Origin: Nemertoderma westbladi
Lineage: Eukaryota; Xenacoelomorpha; Nemertodermatida; Nemertodermatidae
Assembly (NCBI GenBank): GCA_032718475.1
Contig: JAUCBJ010006883.1
Location: 1-64,000 of the forward strand
Length of the DNA stretch: 64,000 nt
Direction of reading: 5' to 3'
Part shown: one piece after another, positions 10,964-22,609 of the stretch
Layout: each line of letters starts with the position of its first letter
Position numbering within the stretch: the stretch's first letter is position 1
Notes under the pieces: generated by a model
The model's input: only the letters and a program-made list of their open reading frames with translations
Told to the model about the DNA's origin: nothing
Database searches by the model: none
Translations under genes and position numbers: made by a program

Positions 10964-11154
10964 TACTCTAATGCTTCATATATCACCAAGTGTGCGATGT
11001 CGTAAAATAGTTCGTCGTATGTTTCGCATTCCGCTTGAACTACCCGGAAGGTAATTCTAAATCGTCCCACATTGGTACCCTGTACCTCAACTTCGATATG
11101 CCAGATTCCTGGTTCAACTTGGATTATATCAATAGGTGTGATCGATACTTCCAT
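10963..11154 (-). CDS. Small ORF upstream of BEL-1 gag
   Basis: A 63-codon ORF (MEVSITPIDIIQVEPGIWHI...) whose TAA stop overlaps the next ATG as TAATG at 10963, the start of the likely gag frame. It has a beta-rich, acidic composition and no domain I recognise. The stop-start overlap would suit termination-reinitiation if both are read from one mRNA. It could also be a chance upstream ORF in the leader. Confidence 0.4.
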   Translation of the reverse strand: MEVSITPIDIIQVEPGIWHIEVEVQGTNVGRFRITFRVVQAECETYDELFYDIAHLVIYEALE

Positions 11155-12440
11155 TCCCTGTTAACGACTCTCTTTCAATGACTTGCCGACTACGAGTTTT
11201 AGATGGTTTGGATTGAGTTTGTAAGTTAATTAAACCACGACTTTGTCTCAAATCAAATACCAGAGTTTCCTCATAGTGGGTGCTGGTTAAGCAAGGAGAG
11301 AGTTTGAAGAATACTTGTCTGTTGAATTCCCAACATCCACCAGTTGAAGTTGACCGCATATTATTCTCAATTTTGTTGCCGTTATTCGCGACACCAAGGG
11401 GGAAAATGCCAATGCTGGAGGCGGAATTTTCAGACCACTTTATCCCGGCCAGTCACCGGATATTGGGAGTGGAGAAGGATATTACCTGAGATGCAGAATT
11501 GCGGGTAGAGAAAAAGTTAAATTGGTTGGATATAATCTTTAATGTAACTTGAACTCTGGTTGAACTCTGTTCAATATTGAACTCTGAACACTGAACACCA
11601 AATAATGAAATTTTTTCTACAGTTTGAACTCTGATTGAGAATAATTTGGGCTTCCCCACACCAATATACCAAATATTCACAATAATACACAAATATAAGT
11701 TCCTACAGTAAATTATTTAATTACCCACTGTTCGCTTTCAGATTTTGACCTAACTAATGTTCCCCATTTTCCCTCGGTCCTAGTCCCGGTACTGTAGTGT
11801 CAGTGTCGGTCGATCCTTTGCATATCCTTCCCACCCTTCCCGAACCCTAACGGGATCGGTTATCAGGAAAGTGGTACGGCTTAGCTAGGGGTCTGTCGGT
11901 TTATCGCAGGGTCCCAACCACCTAAGCATTCCGAATCCTTTTCAGGCTCGTAATTGCGTCGGTAGCCGTGAACCTGCTCCGAATAGTCGGTAGGCCAGTA
12001 GAGTCCGGTCTTCTGTCTTTCGACCCTGTTGCATGTCCGTCCCACCCTTCCCGAACCCTAAAGGGATTGGTCATCAGGAAAGCGGAATGGCTTAGCTAGG
12101 GGTCTGTCGGCCCATTGTGAGTCCCAACTGTCGGAGCTTTTTGAGTCCCTTTCAGGCTTGTACTAATGCCAGTCATGGAACCCACGCCAGGAAGTCAGTC
12201 CTCATCGAACCCTTCCTTTCCATCCAGTCAGTCGATCCTTCGCAAGTCCCCAATGCAAAGACTCCGCCCGAGTCCCTTTCAGGCTCAGTCGTAGCCAATG
12301 CACCGGGAACCGCTTAGGATCTGTCAGTTCCCATCGCAAATCCCTGGCACAACCAGCTAAGCTTTCCAAATCCTTTTCAGGCTCGTAATCGCCGCTGATG
12401 GCCAGGAACCACTAAGGGCAGTCCTTGTCCCCAGGCCTAG
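11155..12440 (-). repeat. BEL-1 leader and tandem-repeat LTR-like region
   Basis: 11155-11700 is the non-coding leader. 11701-12440 holds tandem repeats: a block starting CCTTCCCACCCTTCCCGAAC near 11827 recurs about 206 bp later near 12033, with shared downstream text (GGCTTAGCTAGGGGTCTGTC). The motif TTTCAGGCTCGTA or close variants appears near 11941, 12150, 12277 and 12376. The same motif in the same relative orientation at 333-436 argues that this is LTR sequence of one BEL family. Exact LTR ends were not found. Confidence 0.55.
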
Positions 12441-13765
12441 TGGGTTACCAACTACCAAGGTAGAAGGAGGTTGTCTAGGCCTCAGTAACTATCAGGCAAC
12501 CCTGACAGCTGAGAGTATTGCTTGATTTTGCCTCCCACCCCTGGCCCTTAAATATCTGATATGATTCCCGTGCCCCGTAAGTCGCCCCAAGATTCACCCA
12601 TAACTCGCCCCCAGTCTATCGAATGTACCCAAATTTTATTTTCCCGCACCCACCACTGATATTGGCACATTCATAAAATATAAATCCAAAAAATTTGTAA
12701 CTCGCGTTATTATAAAATGAAATACCGCGAACAATAATTTAATATATAGCTAGGTACTGGTACAGTAAAATACCAGTATTTATTATTTCTGATACCATAT
12801 AAAATATTTAAAATGTTCTGTAAATATATTGCTAAGGAAAACTCGCCATTGATAAGTAAGATTCAACATTGATGTTGAAAACTTGGTAATTACAGTATTT
12901 GAAACCTCGTTGCTACCTTGTGAAGCTACCCATTGCTAAGGTAACTCGCTGTTGCTATACACAATTCAACGTTGCCAAGGAGAACTTACTACTGTTATTT
13001 AAACTTCACAGCTCAATAAAAAACATGTTATCACTATAAAACGCGATGTTGGTACAAAAAGACCCCGGTTGCTAAGGAAAACTTTCGTTGCTAAGTACAT
13101 TACGTCATTTGAATATAATTTTGTAATTTTCTACAGCATCTCATGCTACAAAATACTGAAATGTACATTAAACCGAATTTGGAGTATTTTTAACAAGTCA
13201 CTCCCGAATTAGGATGAAATCTCCCGTTGCTATGGTCAAAATTCAAGACTTTGTTAAATAAAATAACTGTTGCAGACTCCACACAATTTTTTTCAATAAT
13301 CTTTAATATTATTAACTTCCAATGTCAATAAAATGCCAAATACGTTACTATAACTACATAAATACTAAAATATGCCCGTTGATATGGTAACAACAGAATA
13401 ATGACTTCGCTTGTCATCATGAATGTTGACTACGTAACATATTGATATGCGTCTGAAGAACATATACATATTTCTGATGGAATTTTCACATATTAAATAA
13501 TATTTTTGGTTGCCATGGCAACAAGAAATGACATGATTGGCTGGCAAATTACGGTCTGAACATAGCAACATGTGAGGTACTTGATCCTGAATTGGTTTCT
13601 TTTTAAAATGATAGTAACCATATTTAAACTGAAGAAACATTATAGGTGATATTATTTTCTTATTACCTAGGTTAGAGGCCAACTACTATTCCACTTCAAC
13701 GCCGAATTTAGAAAAAAAACAATTATGCTTAAGGTCAATATAATTACAGAGTTTCCTAATTTTGC
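12441..13765. other. AT-rich spacer with degenerate GTTGCTAAGG repeats
   Basis: No gene seen. Between about 12840 and 13230 the phrase GTTGCTAAGGAAAACT and variants (GTTGCTA, GTTGCCAAGG, ATTGCTAAGG) recurs irregularly, suggesting an eroded minisatellite. Open segments at 13365-13682 are low in coding character. Confidence 0.5.
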
Positions 13766-13847
13766 AGCAATTTTGTCGATAAGCCGGCACAGCATTCTTA
13801 ATGCAGCTGCAATGCAGCATGCCGATGCAAGTAGTAGTAGTAGTAGC
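13766..13847 (+). mobile_element. RTE-like LINE 3' tail, 80 bp
   Basis: An extremely short 5'-truncated copy of the 54-58 kb LINE. It begins within the last codons (GCAATTTTGTCGATAAGCC) and ends with the family tail ATGCAGCATGCCGAT plus a (GTA)n run. Confidence 0.85.
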
Positions 13848-14129
13848 ATTGGGAACACGCAATACGGATACGATTTGGGTGGGGTAGGTCAAGGTTAGAA
13901 TTCCGTAGGATTATAGGAAATGGGTGATTTATGTATGACTTTCTGTTGCCACGGTGAAATGGTCTATTTAACCAAGTTCCAACAACCCGATTTTGGCCGA
14001 TTTTGGATATGTTGATAAGCATAAAATTTGGTCCTAGAAAATATTAAATTAAATTCTGTTGCAATTTGTCCGAGGTTGAGCCCTATTTTAACTGGATTAG
14101 GGCACTGCTGGTGAAGTAAAGACGAGGTC

Positions 14130-14340
14130 ATACCAGATCTACTTTTGTGGCAACCAACTCATGGAAAGCGTAGTCGTGGACGACCGGCCATAACATATAT
14201 AGATCAACTTGAAAGGGATACTGAACTTGGGAGAAACGAAATTGCGACAACTATGGAGAATCGGGAAGCCTGGAAGGATCTCACTTTCCACTGTCCGAGT
14301 TCGCTCGACCTAGTAGTAGTAGTAATTATTGCATCAGACA
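14130..14340 (+). pseudogene. LINE C-terminal relic of another RTE-like family
   Basis: A short open segment encodes WQPTHGKRSRGRPAITYIDQ followed by LERDTELGR and MENREAWKDL. This is the conserved C-terminal tail of RTE-like LINE proteins (WEPTHGKRxRGRP...YxDQLxxDTG). The 3' end is again a (TAG)n microsatellite, as expected for RTE-type elements that end in short tandem repeats rather than poly(A). The sequence differs from the 54-58 kb family. No 5' part is present. Confidence 0.7.
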
Positions 14341-15314
14341 GACATTTAGACTATTTCTGTAAGTGTTGCAACCTTAGAAGTTCGATATTTGGATTCTACG
14401 TTAAATTTGGATATTAAATAAATAAATAAAATTTGATTTGTTTTTTGTTTTCTATGATTTTTTCAAATATTTGAGATTTATGATTTATGGCAAATGAGAT
14501 TATTTGAAATTGACCGATTGATTGAAATTTCTATGTTTCGATAATAATACATACATAATGAGGATCATCCTCTTAGGCTTGTCAACAAAATTTCGTATCC
14601 ACAACTCGCCATATCATATACTATACATAAGCCGGCCTACCCCCCCCCCCCCCCCCCCCCCATGCCATGATGACAGTACCTCTCAAGCTATTATTGTAGC
14701 ATTTACTCTGCCTTCGATTCTGTCCATACACATTGTTACTAACCGGCACGGGTATAAATAATTAACACTGGTTTCTTTGCAGAGGAGGTGCATGCCCCAT
14801 ATAAACTCATTCAGCTAAAAATGTTTAAATAATTAAATCGTTAATTGATCAGTTTTAATAGGATCTCCTATTACAGATTCCGGCTATTATAGCAAATAAA
14901 AACCATAAAAAAATTAATTTCCGTTGATAATGGTGACAATCCAACATTTCGCTTCTTTTCTTTAATTTGAAAAAGCACATGATTTAATCTCGACAGTTCA
15001 TATTCATGGTCATTATACCATTAAATTCATACCAAAAATTGTTTAAATAGCACTTAATTTACTCCTATTTTTACATAACTATTTAACACAATTATGGGTT
15101 TCTGCAAGTTGTCCCAGTGTCTAACAAAATAGCTGGTTATACCACATAGTGAGTTACTAGGGCGCGCTACGAATATGACTTAGATGGTTAAAATGTTTGG
15201 TGGGTATTGTTTTGAATTATTAAGGTTGCTATTTTTAGAAAAACATCCATGGATATAGCCATGCAAACTACCATATAATTTTTCAGATTTGGTCAGTGAA
15301 GGTTTTCTTAGGCT
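14341..15314. other. AT-rich spacer with poly-C tract
   Basis: No gene. A run of about 22 C lies at 14640-14661. Confidence 0.6.
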
Positions 15315-15318
15315 TTAA

Positions 15319-16860
15319 CCCTCCTATTAGTACCTGGCTATAAAATGTACAAATACAATATAACCACCCCAGTATATTTTTTCGTAAATTTTTTTTTCGG
15401 GCGGATCCAGACTAGTGATGCCTACGTACAAACAAAAAATCTGACGGTTTCGTAAAAATGTGTAGATTTTAGAGGGGGGGGGGGGGGGGGGGGGGGGTCA
15501 ATTTGACCCCCCCACCCCCCCCCCCCCCCCGATCGAAAAAATGTACTGGGGTGGTTATATTGCAGCACCAAATTTACAAGTAGTGCACAATTTTCACAAA
15601 ATTTGAAAGTTAAATTTTTCGGCTAATTGCGTTTCAATACAGGTTTTCTGGGGCGCAAAATACATTGGAAAATATTTAAAAATGTTATGATTACTATAAA
15701 TGGCTGTTTAGTCCTCTCTCAATAGGAAAAAAATAAAAAAACAAGTAACCAGCACTTTTCAGTTAGAATACAACATTTTTAATTCACTTATACGATGCTA
15801 TTAATTCACATTTTCAGGTTTTCTAGGGCGCTGATTCTAATGGAATACATTTCTAATATGCAAGATCATTGCTACTTGTATTTTTCGGCGTAATTTGGCA
15901 CATTTTGGTGCTAGCACCAAATTTCGTACCCATCACAAAAAAGTACAAGTTTGCGATGTCCAGTGATGTTTTTATTGATTCCATCGGATTCAGGACCCTC
16001 ATAAACCCGTATGACGTAAGAAACAAGATGATACTATCTACTGATCAATTTGCTTATTTTAAAAAATTTGGTGCTGGCACAACAATTTTCACCCACTGGC
16101 GAAAAAACAAGTTTGAAAACTCTAATGAAATTTTTACTGATTCCATTGAATTCAGAACCCTCACAAACCCGTATAACGCAAGAAACAAGGTGACACAATG
16201 AATTGATATATTTGATGGTTTTCAAAATTTGGTGCTAGCACCACATTTTGCACCCACTTCCGAAAAATACAAGTTTGAGATGTCTAGCTCGATAATTATA
16301 TATTCCATTGAATTCAGAACAGCCATTAACCTCTAAAGCGCAAGAAATAAATTGTCACAAGTAATTTTATCTATTGAATAGATTTTCAAAATTTTGTGCT
16401 AGCACCAAAATTTGCACACAGCACCGGAAAAAATACAAGTTTGATACGCTTGGTGCAACTCGTATATATTTCATCGAAACCAGAACCCCAAAAAACACCA
16501 AATGGCGTAAAAAAAAGTTTCAAAAAATCAATTTACAAAATTGACATATTTCAAAATTTGGTGCAGGCACCAAAATTTGGCACCCACCGAAAAAAACAAG
16601 TTTGAAATTTCTAAATCAATTTATATGAATTCCATCCAATTGCTAACACCAAAAAACCGGTGTAAATCAAAAATAGACAAATTGTTACAATTCATATTGA
16701 ATGAAATGTAATTTTCAAAAAACGTCTCAAAAAAGTGCCAAAAGTAGGGTTAAAAAATGGTGCTATAACTCGAAAACTACCCAATATTTTTGAAAACGGT
16801 TTTCACTACGAGGAAGACAATAGATTTTCAGGAAAAGTCATAAAATTTGACTTTGTGTTT
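15319..16860. mobile_element. piggyBac-type MITE, rearranged copy
   Basis: The left end follows TTAA (15315-15318) with CCCTCCTATTAGTACC, close to the terminus of the better copy at 40239-41791. The body carries the same internal repeats of about 165-170 bp containing AAATTTGGTGCTAGCACC. The segment between about 15350 and 15480 is inverted relative to the other copy and abuts a long G-run/C-run palindrome (15473-15530) around GTCAATTTGAC. Homology fades near 16860 and no right terminus was found. No protein is encoded. Confidence 0.75.
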
Positions 16861-18254
16861 CTTTCATATATCTAATAATTTTACCATATTATATTAACAT
16901 GTACTGCAGGAAATTGTGGCAAAAATTGTTGTTCCAGTAAAAATCAATAGATTCGGGTAATATTTCCAGTTCATGTTATAATAGTGACACCCTACTTACT
17001 GTAGTAATATATTTTATATAGCCAACATTATATATAACATTAAACGGTATAACTAATACAATTTTTTTAAACCATTAAACGAAAATGGGCTTGTTCGACA
17101 CATTTCGTACTGAAAAATGCGTATTTAGCAATACTTAACCACCTCCATCACCTTGATTTTTCGTCTTTGGAATGTAATCTAGCTAGATACCATTAGGACC
17201 TGCTTTTAGATCTCAAACTAAAAACCGTAATTAGATAATATATAAAACAAACATTACATTATTCACTGGTTGTGTTCAATCTTGATCGAAATTTGATCGA
17301 AAAGCGGTTTTACCCACAATTTAATTTCGGTTTGATTCTCAAATTCTGGACGGTCATTTAATCTTTATAAACCCGGAATGGTACGTTAAAGAGTAATCGT
17401 GCTGGTTTCCCTATGGTTATGAAGGACTGTTGAAGTAACCCCATCCGGATGAATGCCCTGCTAGAGGCAGTTCATTATCTCTACCCATTTATCTATAACA
17501 ATCTATAAACCTTCTCTTGGACGAGGGTGTCCATCTGTCCAACCAACAGGGCAACCCAGACAGCCTGCACCCCCCCCTTTTTTCGTTGACACTATCAACT
17601 CCATCATCCTGTCATTGGAGTCTTCCTTCAATGTATCCAGTGAGGAGGCAGTGGAAAAAGCTGGGATTACAAATAGCCAGGGGAATAGTGAGTTGTTCTT
17701 CCTGAGGCCGAAGACAGATGTTTCTCGGCCCCAGATCCAGTCAGAATTCAGTGCTACCTGTCCGGGAATCCGATTTTTTCCTATGGACCAACTCACTATG
17801 TGCAACTATTGGCGATGCAGTAATCGAGATCTGGCTCACATCGAAGGTGATTAATCTATCCTCTGCCGTTAGTCGTTTGCCACTCCTTGATGTGCACCAT
17901 GGATTTTGCCATACCTCGATTAACGTACATCATCAGGACGGCGCCCTGCTTTTGGTACCAAGGGCTACTCCAGGACTACGATCGTGTGCGTGCAGTGCAG
18001 TGCTCTCAAAGACGTATTAAACACCAGAGTCGACGACACAGCCTGGCCCAGGCCTGCCTCTCCACAGAAGAAGGAAGTCTCGAATTGAATTCTGCTGCGC
18101 TGCTCGCATCATCGCCCATTCTGGCTAATGTGGCTGCCTGCTCCATGCTATCTGACCACCTGTCAGGTCGAGTGCTGCTGGGATTCCATTCCACATGATG
18201 ATAAATGACATCATCCAGTGGGAATGGGTGAGTTTTGGGAACCCTCCATGCTGG
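16861..18254. other. Unassigned sequence
   Basis: 16861-17500 is AT-rich with nothing recognisable. 17501-18254 is less AT-rich and has open segments on both strands (for example 17503-17805 and 18006-18302, minus), but none shows a motif I recognise. It may be an eroded element, and it directly precedes a LINE relic. Confidence 0.4.
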
Positions 18255-18372
18255 AGCCTCAAGCTGTACGCCTTCAGCTGAACGCATCCAGCTGAACATC
18301 AAAGGCTGGAAGGACTACTTTGAGAAACTTATTAACAATGACAGGATATTGCCTGATAACTTTGAGATACAT

Positions 18373-18668
18373 TGTAGGTACGCTGAGAGTCGTCTCTTTA
18401 GCGTCCCACTTTATAACATTATAATATTATAGCAAAATATAAGAATAGGTTTTATATTAGTGAGTTATATTGTCAATATTATGTTCAGACAATCAGAAGC
18501 CTGACAGCCTAATGCAGTAGGCCTAAGTGCTACAGTATTGCACTGTATACTGAAAGTATATTCTCTAGTGGGGCGAGCCATTCCGTGGGCGAGCCAACTA
18601 GTGAGTTATATTGAGCCAAGGGTCTATCAGTATCTTTTGTGTGCCCTTGTCCATGGTAGTCCGCTACA
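18373..18668 (-). repeat. Gypsy 3' LTR
   Basis: Starts TGTAGGTACG and ends GTCCGCTACA on the plus strand, 296 bp, and appears identical to 22611-22906. It is the 3' LTR in element orientation. The polypurine tract TAGGGGGGGTAG (minus strand of 18669-18680) lies immediately upstream of it. Confidence 0.95.
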
Positions 18669-18677
18669 CTACCCCCC

Positions 18678-21600
18678 CTAGTGATTGATCCAAGGTGATT
18701 GATTTCCCGAGTAGTACGCCGGCGGTTGTGAAATGCGACCAGAGCGAGTTTTAGCGCAGGGCCGCGGTTGTGCGTTGTGTGGATACGGTGGGGTCTGGTT
18801 AGCGGTAGGTTTAGGTGTGGTCGGTTTGGGTACAGTTACAGCTGGAGCGGGATTGGGCGGATCGTCGAGGAATGCCGGTTTCAGTCGGTCTACTGAGACG
18901 TTGGTGTTGCGGCCGTTTACAGACAGGGAGAAATATTTGTCGGCCCGTTCTAGAACCTTAAAAGGTCCGTCGTACTGACACTGCAGGGGGCTCTTGTGGG
19001 CGTCGTGTCGGACAAAAACGAATTCCGTCTGCAGCAGGTCGGCGGGGATGTGTGTCCGACGGTGTCCGTGGCGGGTGGTCGGGGTAGCACGGAGGCGGCT
19101 CATGGTCTGCCGGAGGCCGGTGATAAACTCGCTGGGATGGGCGTGACAATCGTTCGTTGGGTCGGGGAGGAAAAATTCACTGGGAAAGCGGATCGTAGTC
19201 CCGTAGAGGAGTTCGGCCGGTGTGCAGCCGAGGTCTTCCTTCGGGGTGTTTCGGATTCCTAAGAGGACGAGGGGAAGTTCGTCCACCCAGTTCGCGCCAG
19301 TCAGCCGAGCTTTAAGGGATGCCTTAAGCTGTCTGTGGAAATGTTCCACAATTCCGTTAGACTGGGGGTGATAGGTGGTGGTGTGGTGTGATTGTGAGCC
19401 AAGCAACACGTTGAGGGAAGCCCACAGTTCGGATGTGAACTGGGCGCCGCGGTCGGATGTTATGTCGGCTGGAACTCCGTAGTGGGCCACCCAATGAGCG
19501 AGGAGTGCGCGGGCGCAGGATACGGCGGTGGCGTCGGCCATGGGGACAGCCTCGGGCCACCGGGTGAACCTGTCTATGATGGTGAAAAGATAAGTTGCGC
19601 CTTGGGAGGGGGGAAGGGGACCCACGATGTCGATGTGGATCTTCTCGAAACGGCGATCCGGAGTTTGAAATGTCTCCAAGGGGGCCGATATGTGGCGTTG
19701 AGTTTTAGCTCGTTGACAACCGAGGCACTCCTTTGCCCACTTCCCGATGTCGCGGTGTAAGCCGTGCCAAATGAATCGTTTGGCGATGAGTCGGCGTGAA
19801 GACCGGATGGAGGGGTGGGAGAATCCGTGGATAGAGTCGAACACTCTACGTCGCCATTGTTCCGGAATAATAGGCCGAGGGTTGGGGGTCGAAACGTCAC
19901 AGAGGACGGTGAACGCGCCGTTCTCGAAAGGGACGTCGTTGATGACAAGGCTCGTCATGGCGGTGCGGTACGACTGTACATCGGGGTCGTCGTGTTGGGC
20001 CTGGGACAATGCTGAATAGTCTATTTGTTGGTCGCGGGATGTAGCATTGAGTTCAGGTGGGTCTGGGATTTCAACTCGGGAAAGGGCGTCGGCGACGAAG
20101 TTGGACTTCCCAACAATGTGTCGGACGTCGGTGGTGAACTCGGACACGAAAGCGAGGTGTCGCTGTTGGCGTGGCGACCAGCGCTCCGAGGCACTGCGGA
20201 AGGCGAATGTGAGGGGTTTGTGGTCGGTGTATACATGGAAACTACGCCCCTCGAGGAAATATTGGAAGTGCCGAATACCCAGATACAACGCTAGGAGTTC
20301 GCGATCGAATGCGCTGTATCGGGTTTCAGCTGGGTGAAGCTTCCGCGAGAAGAAAGCAACGGGTTTCCAGGAGCCGTCAAGGAATTGCTCAAGGACGCCA
20401 CCAACTGCTTTGTCAGAGGCGTCGACGGTGAGGCTGGTGGCAGCGGTGTGGCTCGGGTGGACTAGGAGTGTGGCGGAGGCTAATGCGGACTTGGCGTTAT
20501 CGAAAGCAGCCACCATGGTGGAAATCCAGACGATGGACTTTGCAGTAGAGGCGAGCGCATTGTGGAGTGGGTGGAGCAACTCGGCGGCGTGCGGGATAAA
20601 CCTGTGGTAAAAATTTATCATGCCGAGAAACTTCTGAAGGCCTTTCTTGTCGGAGGGGCGGGGGAAGTTCGCGATGGCCTCGACCTTCTCGGGTATGGGC
20701 TCGGCACCGGCGGCGGATATTCGGTGGCCCAGGAAGGTGAGTATCGGGACCCCGAAAATACACTTCTTCAGGTTGATGATGAGTCCGTGGGCGGCGAGGC
20801 GGCTGAATAGCAACCGGAGGTGTTCGAGATGTTCCTCGGGGTTCGAACTCGCGATCAGGATGTCGTCAAGATAGACAAACGCGAAATGGAGGCCCCGGCA
20901 GACGTTGTCCATCAGTCTTTGGAAGGATTGTGCGGCATTACGGGTTCCAAAAGGCATTCGAATAAATTCGAATAACCCAAACGGAGTAATTACCGCAGTC
21001 TTTGGAATGTCTTCCTCCGCCACCGGGATTTGATGGTATCCCCGAACTAGATCGACCTTCGAAAATATTCTAGTGCCGTCGAGTTGGGAGGAGAAATCCT
21101 GTAGGTGGGGGATCGGGTATCTGTCGGGGGTAGTCGCGTCGTTGAGGCAGCGGTAGTCGCCACAAGGGCGCTAACCGCCGCTCGGTTTGGCGGCGAGGTG
21201 TAGTGGGGATGCCCAGGTGCTTGATGAGCGGCGAATTATCCCCATCTGTTCCATCTGCTCGAATTTGCGTCGAGCGATCACGAGTTTATCGGGCGGTAGC
21301 CGGCGCGGTCGAGCGAACACTGGCGGTCCTTTCGTGGGGATATGGTGCTCGACGCCGTGTTTGGTGCTCGGTTGGGAGAAACACGGCTTGGTGAGAGCAG
21401 GATAATTCGATAGCAGTTCTCGATATATGTTGCTCGGTTGGTCGACAGCGTGGAGACCGGGGGCGACAGTATCGGCGAGACGTGCTGGAATACTGGCGAA
21501 GGTTTCCGCGTCGATGAGGCGTTGACCGTGGATGTCGATGAGGAGTCCGTTGTCACTGAAAAAATCCGCGCCGAGAATTGGCTGTGAGACGTCGGCGAGG

Positions 21601-21887
21601 GTAAATTCCCAGTTCATCCGGCCAAGGTTTAAGTTCAGGGGAATATCCCGAATTCCATACGTACGTATTGTGCTGCCGTTCGCGGCAACTAGCGGGTCGG
21701 TCAGTGTGGGAAAACGCCGTTCTCGTGGGGAGGCGGGAAAAACGCTCACCTCGGCCCCAGAGTCGATGAGGAAACGCAGACCGGCGTTTTTATCCCAAAC
21801 GTAGAGTAGGCGACTGGAACTACTCCGACCAGCTGAACTCGTCGCCACTAGCGGCTGGTCGGGCCGTTTCCCGCCGGGAACGTGCAC
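18678..21887 (-). pseudogene. pol: Gypsy pol with one in-frame stop
   Basis: One frame of 1070 codons, interrupted only by TAG at 21173-21171 in the conserved KPSGGxR box at the start of RT, where the family normally has Trp. Domains, counted from 21887: protease (FLIDSGAEVSVFP, about 33-46), RT (from about 200, catalytic YLDDILIA), RNase H ([11 protein letters not shown] through YTDHKPLTF), integrase HHCC finger (HGFSHPSIR...CLGCQRAK), and the DDE core with [15 protein letters not shown] and [10 protein letters not shown]. There is no ATG at the 5' end. The frame overlaps gag by 40 nt and is offset by -1, so translation needs frameshifting. Apart from the stop all catalytic motifs look intact. 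Confidence 0.92.
21825..21872 (-). promoter_or_regulatory. Gag-pol -1 frameshift signal
   Basis: On the minus strand the heptamer GGGAAAC (21872-21866) sits in the gag frame as G-GGA-AAC, the canonical X-XXY-YYZ form. Slipping -1 enters pol exactly. Three nt downstream a perfect 9-bp stem can form: CCGACCAGC (21862-21854) with GCTGGTCGG (21833-21825), loop of about 20 nt. The gag stop TAG is at 21850-21848, inside the loop. The short spacer is atypical, but slippage plus hairpin is the standard architecture of -1 programmed frameshifting. Confidence 0.85.
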
Positions 21888-22522
21888 GGCCCACGGCAGT
21901 TCTTGGCTTTGGTGCCGTACTTAGCATGGTACCAGCACAAGGTGGAGTCGCTGACGCGGCGATCGGATGTGCTCATCCTCGGTGGCGGTTTATCGCCTCG
22001 CGGTGGGCGACTAACTCCGTACGCCGGGGTTTGCTGAGCCTTCGCCTCGATGACGGCGTCGGCAGCGTTTGCGAGTTCGTGCACATCAGTGAGTTTGAGC
22101 GCGGAAACGGTTATCCGGACATCGTCGGGAAGCTGTTGAAGGAACAGCTGGAGGAAGAGGTGGTCGACTGGGTTGGTGCCGTGTAGGGCGAGCATGTAGT
22201 CGAGCAGCTCCGTTGGTTTCCTGTCACCGAGTCCCGGTAGGTTTAGTAGTTTTGCAGCCTTTTGGTTGGGGGTGAGGCTGTAAACTCGGAGCAGTGCGGC
22301 TTTCAGGAACTCGTATTTTCCTGTTGCAGGCGGGTTGGAAATGGTGGCTACTAACCGACTGGCCACGGTCTGGTCGAGCGCGGCAACGACGTAATAGTAC
22401 CGCGTTTCGTCCGCGGTTATAGCGCGTGTGGCGAACTGGGCTTCGGCTTGGAGGAACCACACGTTGGGTTCCAGGGGCCAGAAACAGGGAAGTTTCAGCG
22501 AAACGGCGTTCTGTTCGGCCAT
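21848..22522 (-). CDS. gag: Gypsy Gag
   Basis: A 224-aa ORF with an ATG at 22522, just inside the 5' LTR and PBS. The N-terminal two thirds resemble the capsid region of CsRn1/Gypsy Gag (FWPLEPNVWFLQAEAQF, ATISNPPATGKYEFLKAALL, LGDRKPTELLDYMLAL). Near the C-terminus LCWYHAKYGTKAKNCRGPC gives the C-X2-H-X9-C-X3-C box that replaces the usual CCHC knuckle in this clade. The ORF is open and appears intact. It ends at TAG 21848 inside the frameshift structure. Gag would build the particle and bind element RNA. Confidence 0.9.
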   Translation of the reverse strand: MAEQNAVSLKLPCFWPLEPNVWFLQAEAQFATRAITADETRYYYVVAALDQTVASRLVATISNPPATGKYEFLKAALLRVYSLTPNQKAAKLLNLPGLGDRKPTELLDYMLALHGTNPVDHLFLQLFLQQLPDDVRITVSALKLTDVHELANAADAVIEAKAQQTPAYGVSRPPRGDKPPPRMSTSDRRVSDSTLCWYHAKYGTKAKNCRGPCTFPAGNGPTSR

Positions 22523-22591
22523 GGCTGAGCAGCTGAGTTCGCGTTCGTCCGGGCTGACTCGTGGTTGTGGTCGCGTGTCGATTGGTAGACT

Positions 22592-22609
22592 AGAATCGCC
22601 GGGTCACCA
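22592..22609 (-). other. Gypsy primer-binding site
   Basis: One nt inside the 5' LTR the minus strand reads TGGTGACCCGGCGATT. The first nine bases match the tRNA-Trp 3' end used by CsRn1-like elements; the rest matches only partly. Confidence 0.65.

Larger units (their letters stand above)
5285..12440 (-). mobile_element. BEL/Pao retrotransposon BEL-1 (defective)
   Basis: Minus-strand order: LTR-like tandem-repeat region (about 12440-11701), leader (11700-11155), a small ORF, gag with coiled coil and zinc knuckle, aspartic protease, the start of RT, integrase, and the DUF5641-type tail ending at 5285. The middle of RT, all RNase H and the N-terminal integrase zinc finger are missing; a deletion junction lies near 7371. 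A foldback element interrupts the integrase tail (5493-6642). Several frameshifts break gag. No matching left LTR was found: the element abuts another BEL integrase relic at about 5160-5285. Confidence 0.8.

Noticed and set aside
14640-15530. C and G homopolymer tracts as G-quadruplex regulatory elements
   Set aside because: They are simple runs without gene context; the second is part of a MITE palindrome.
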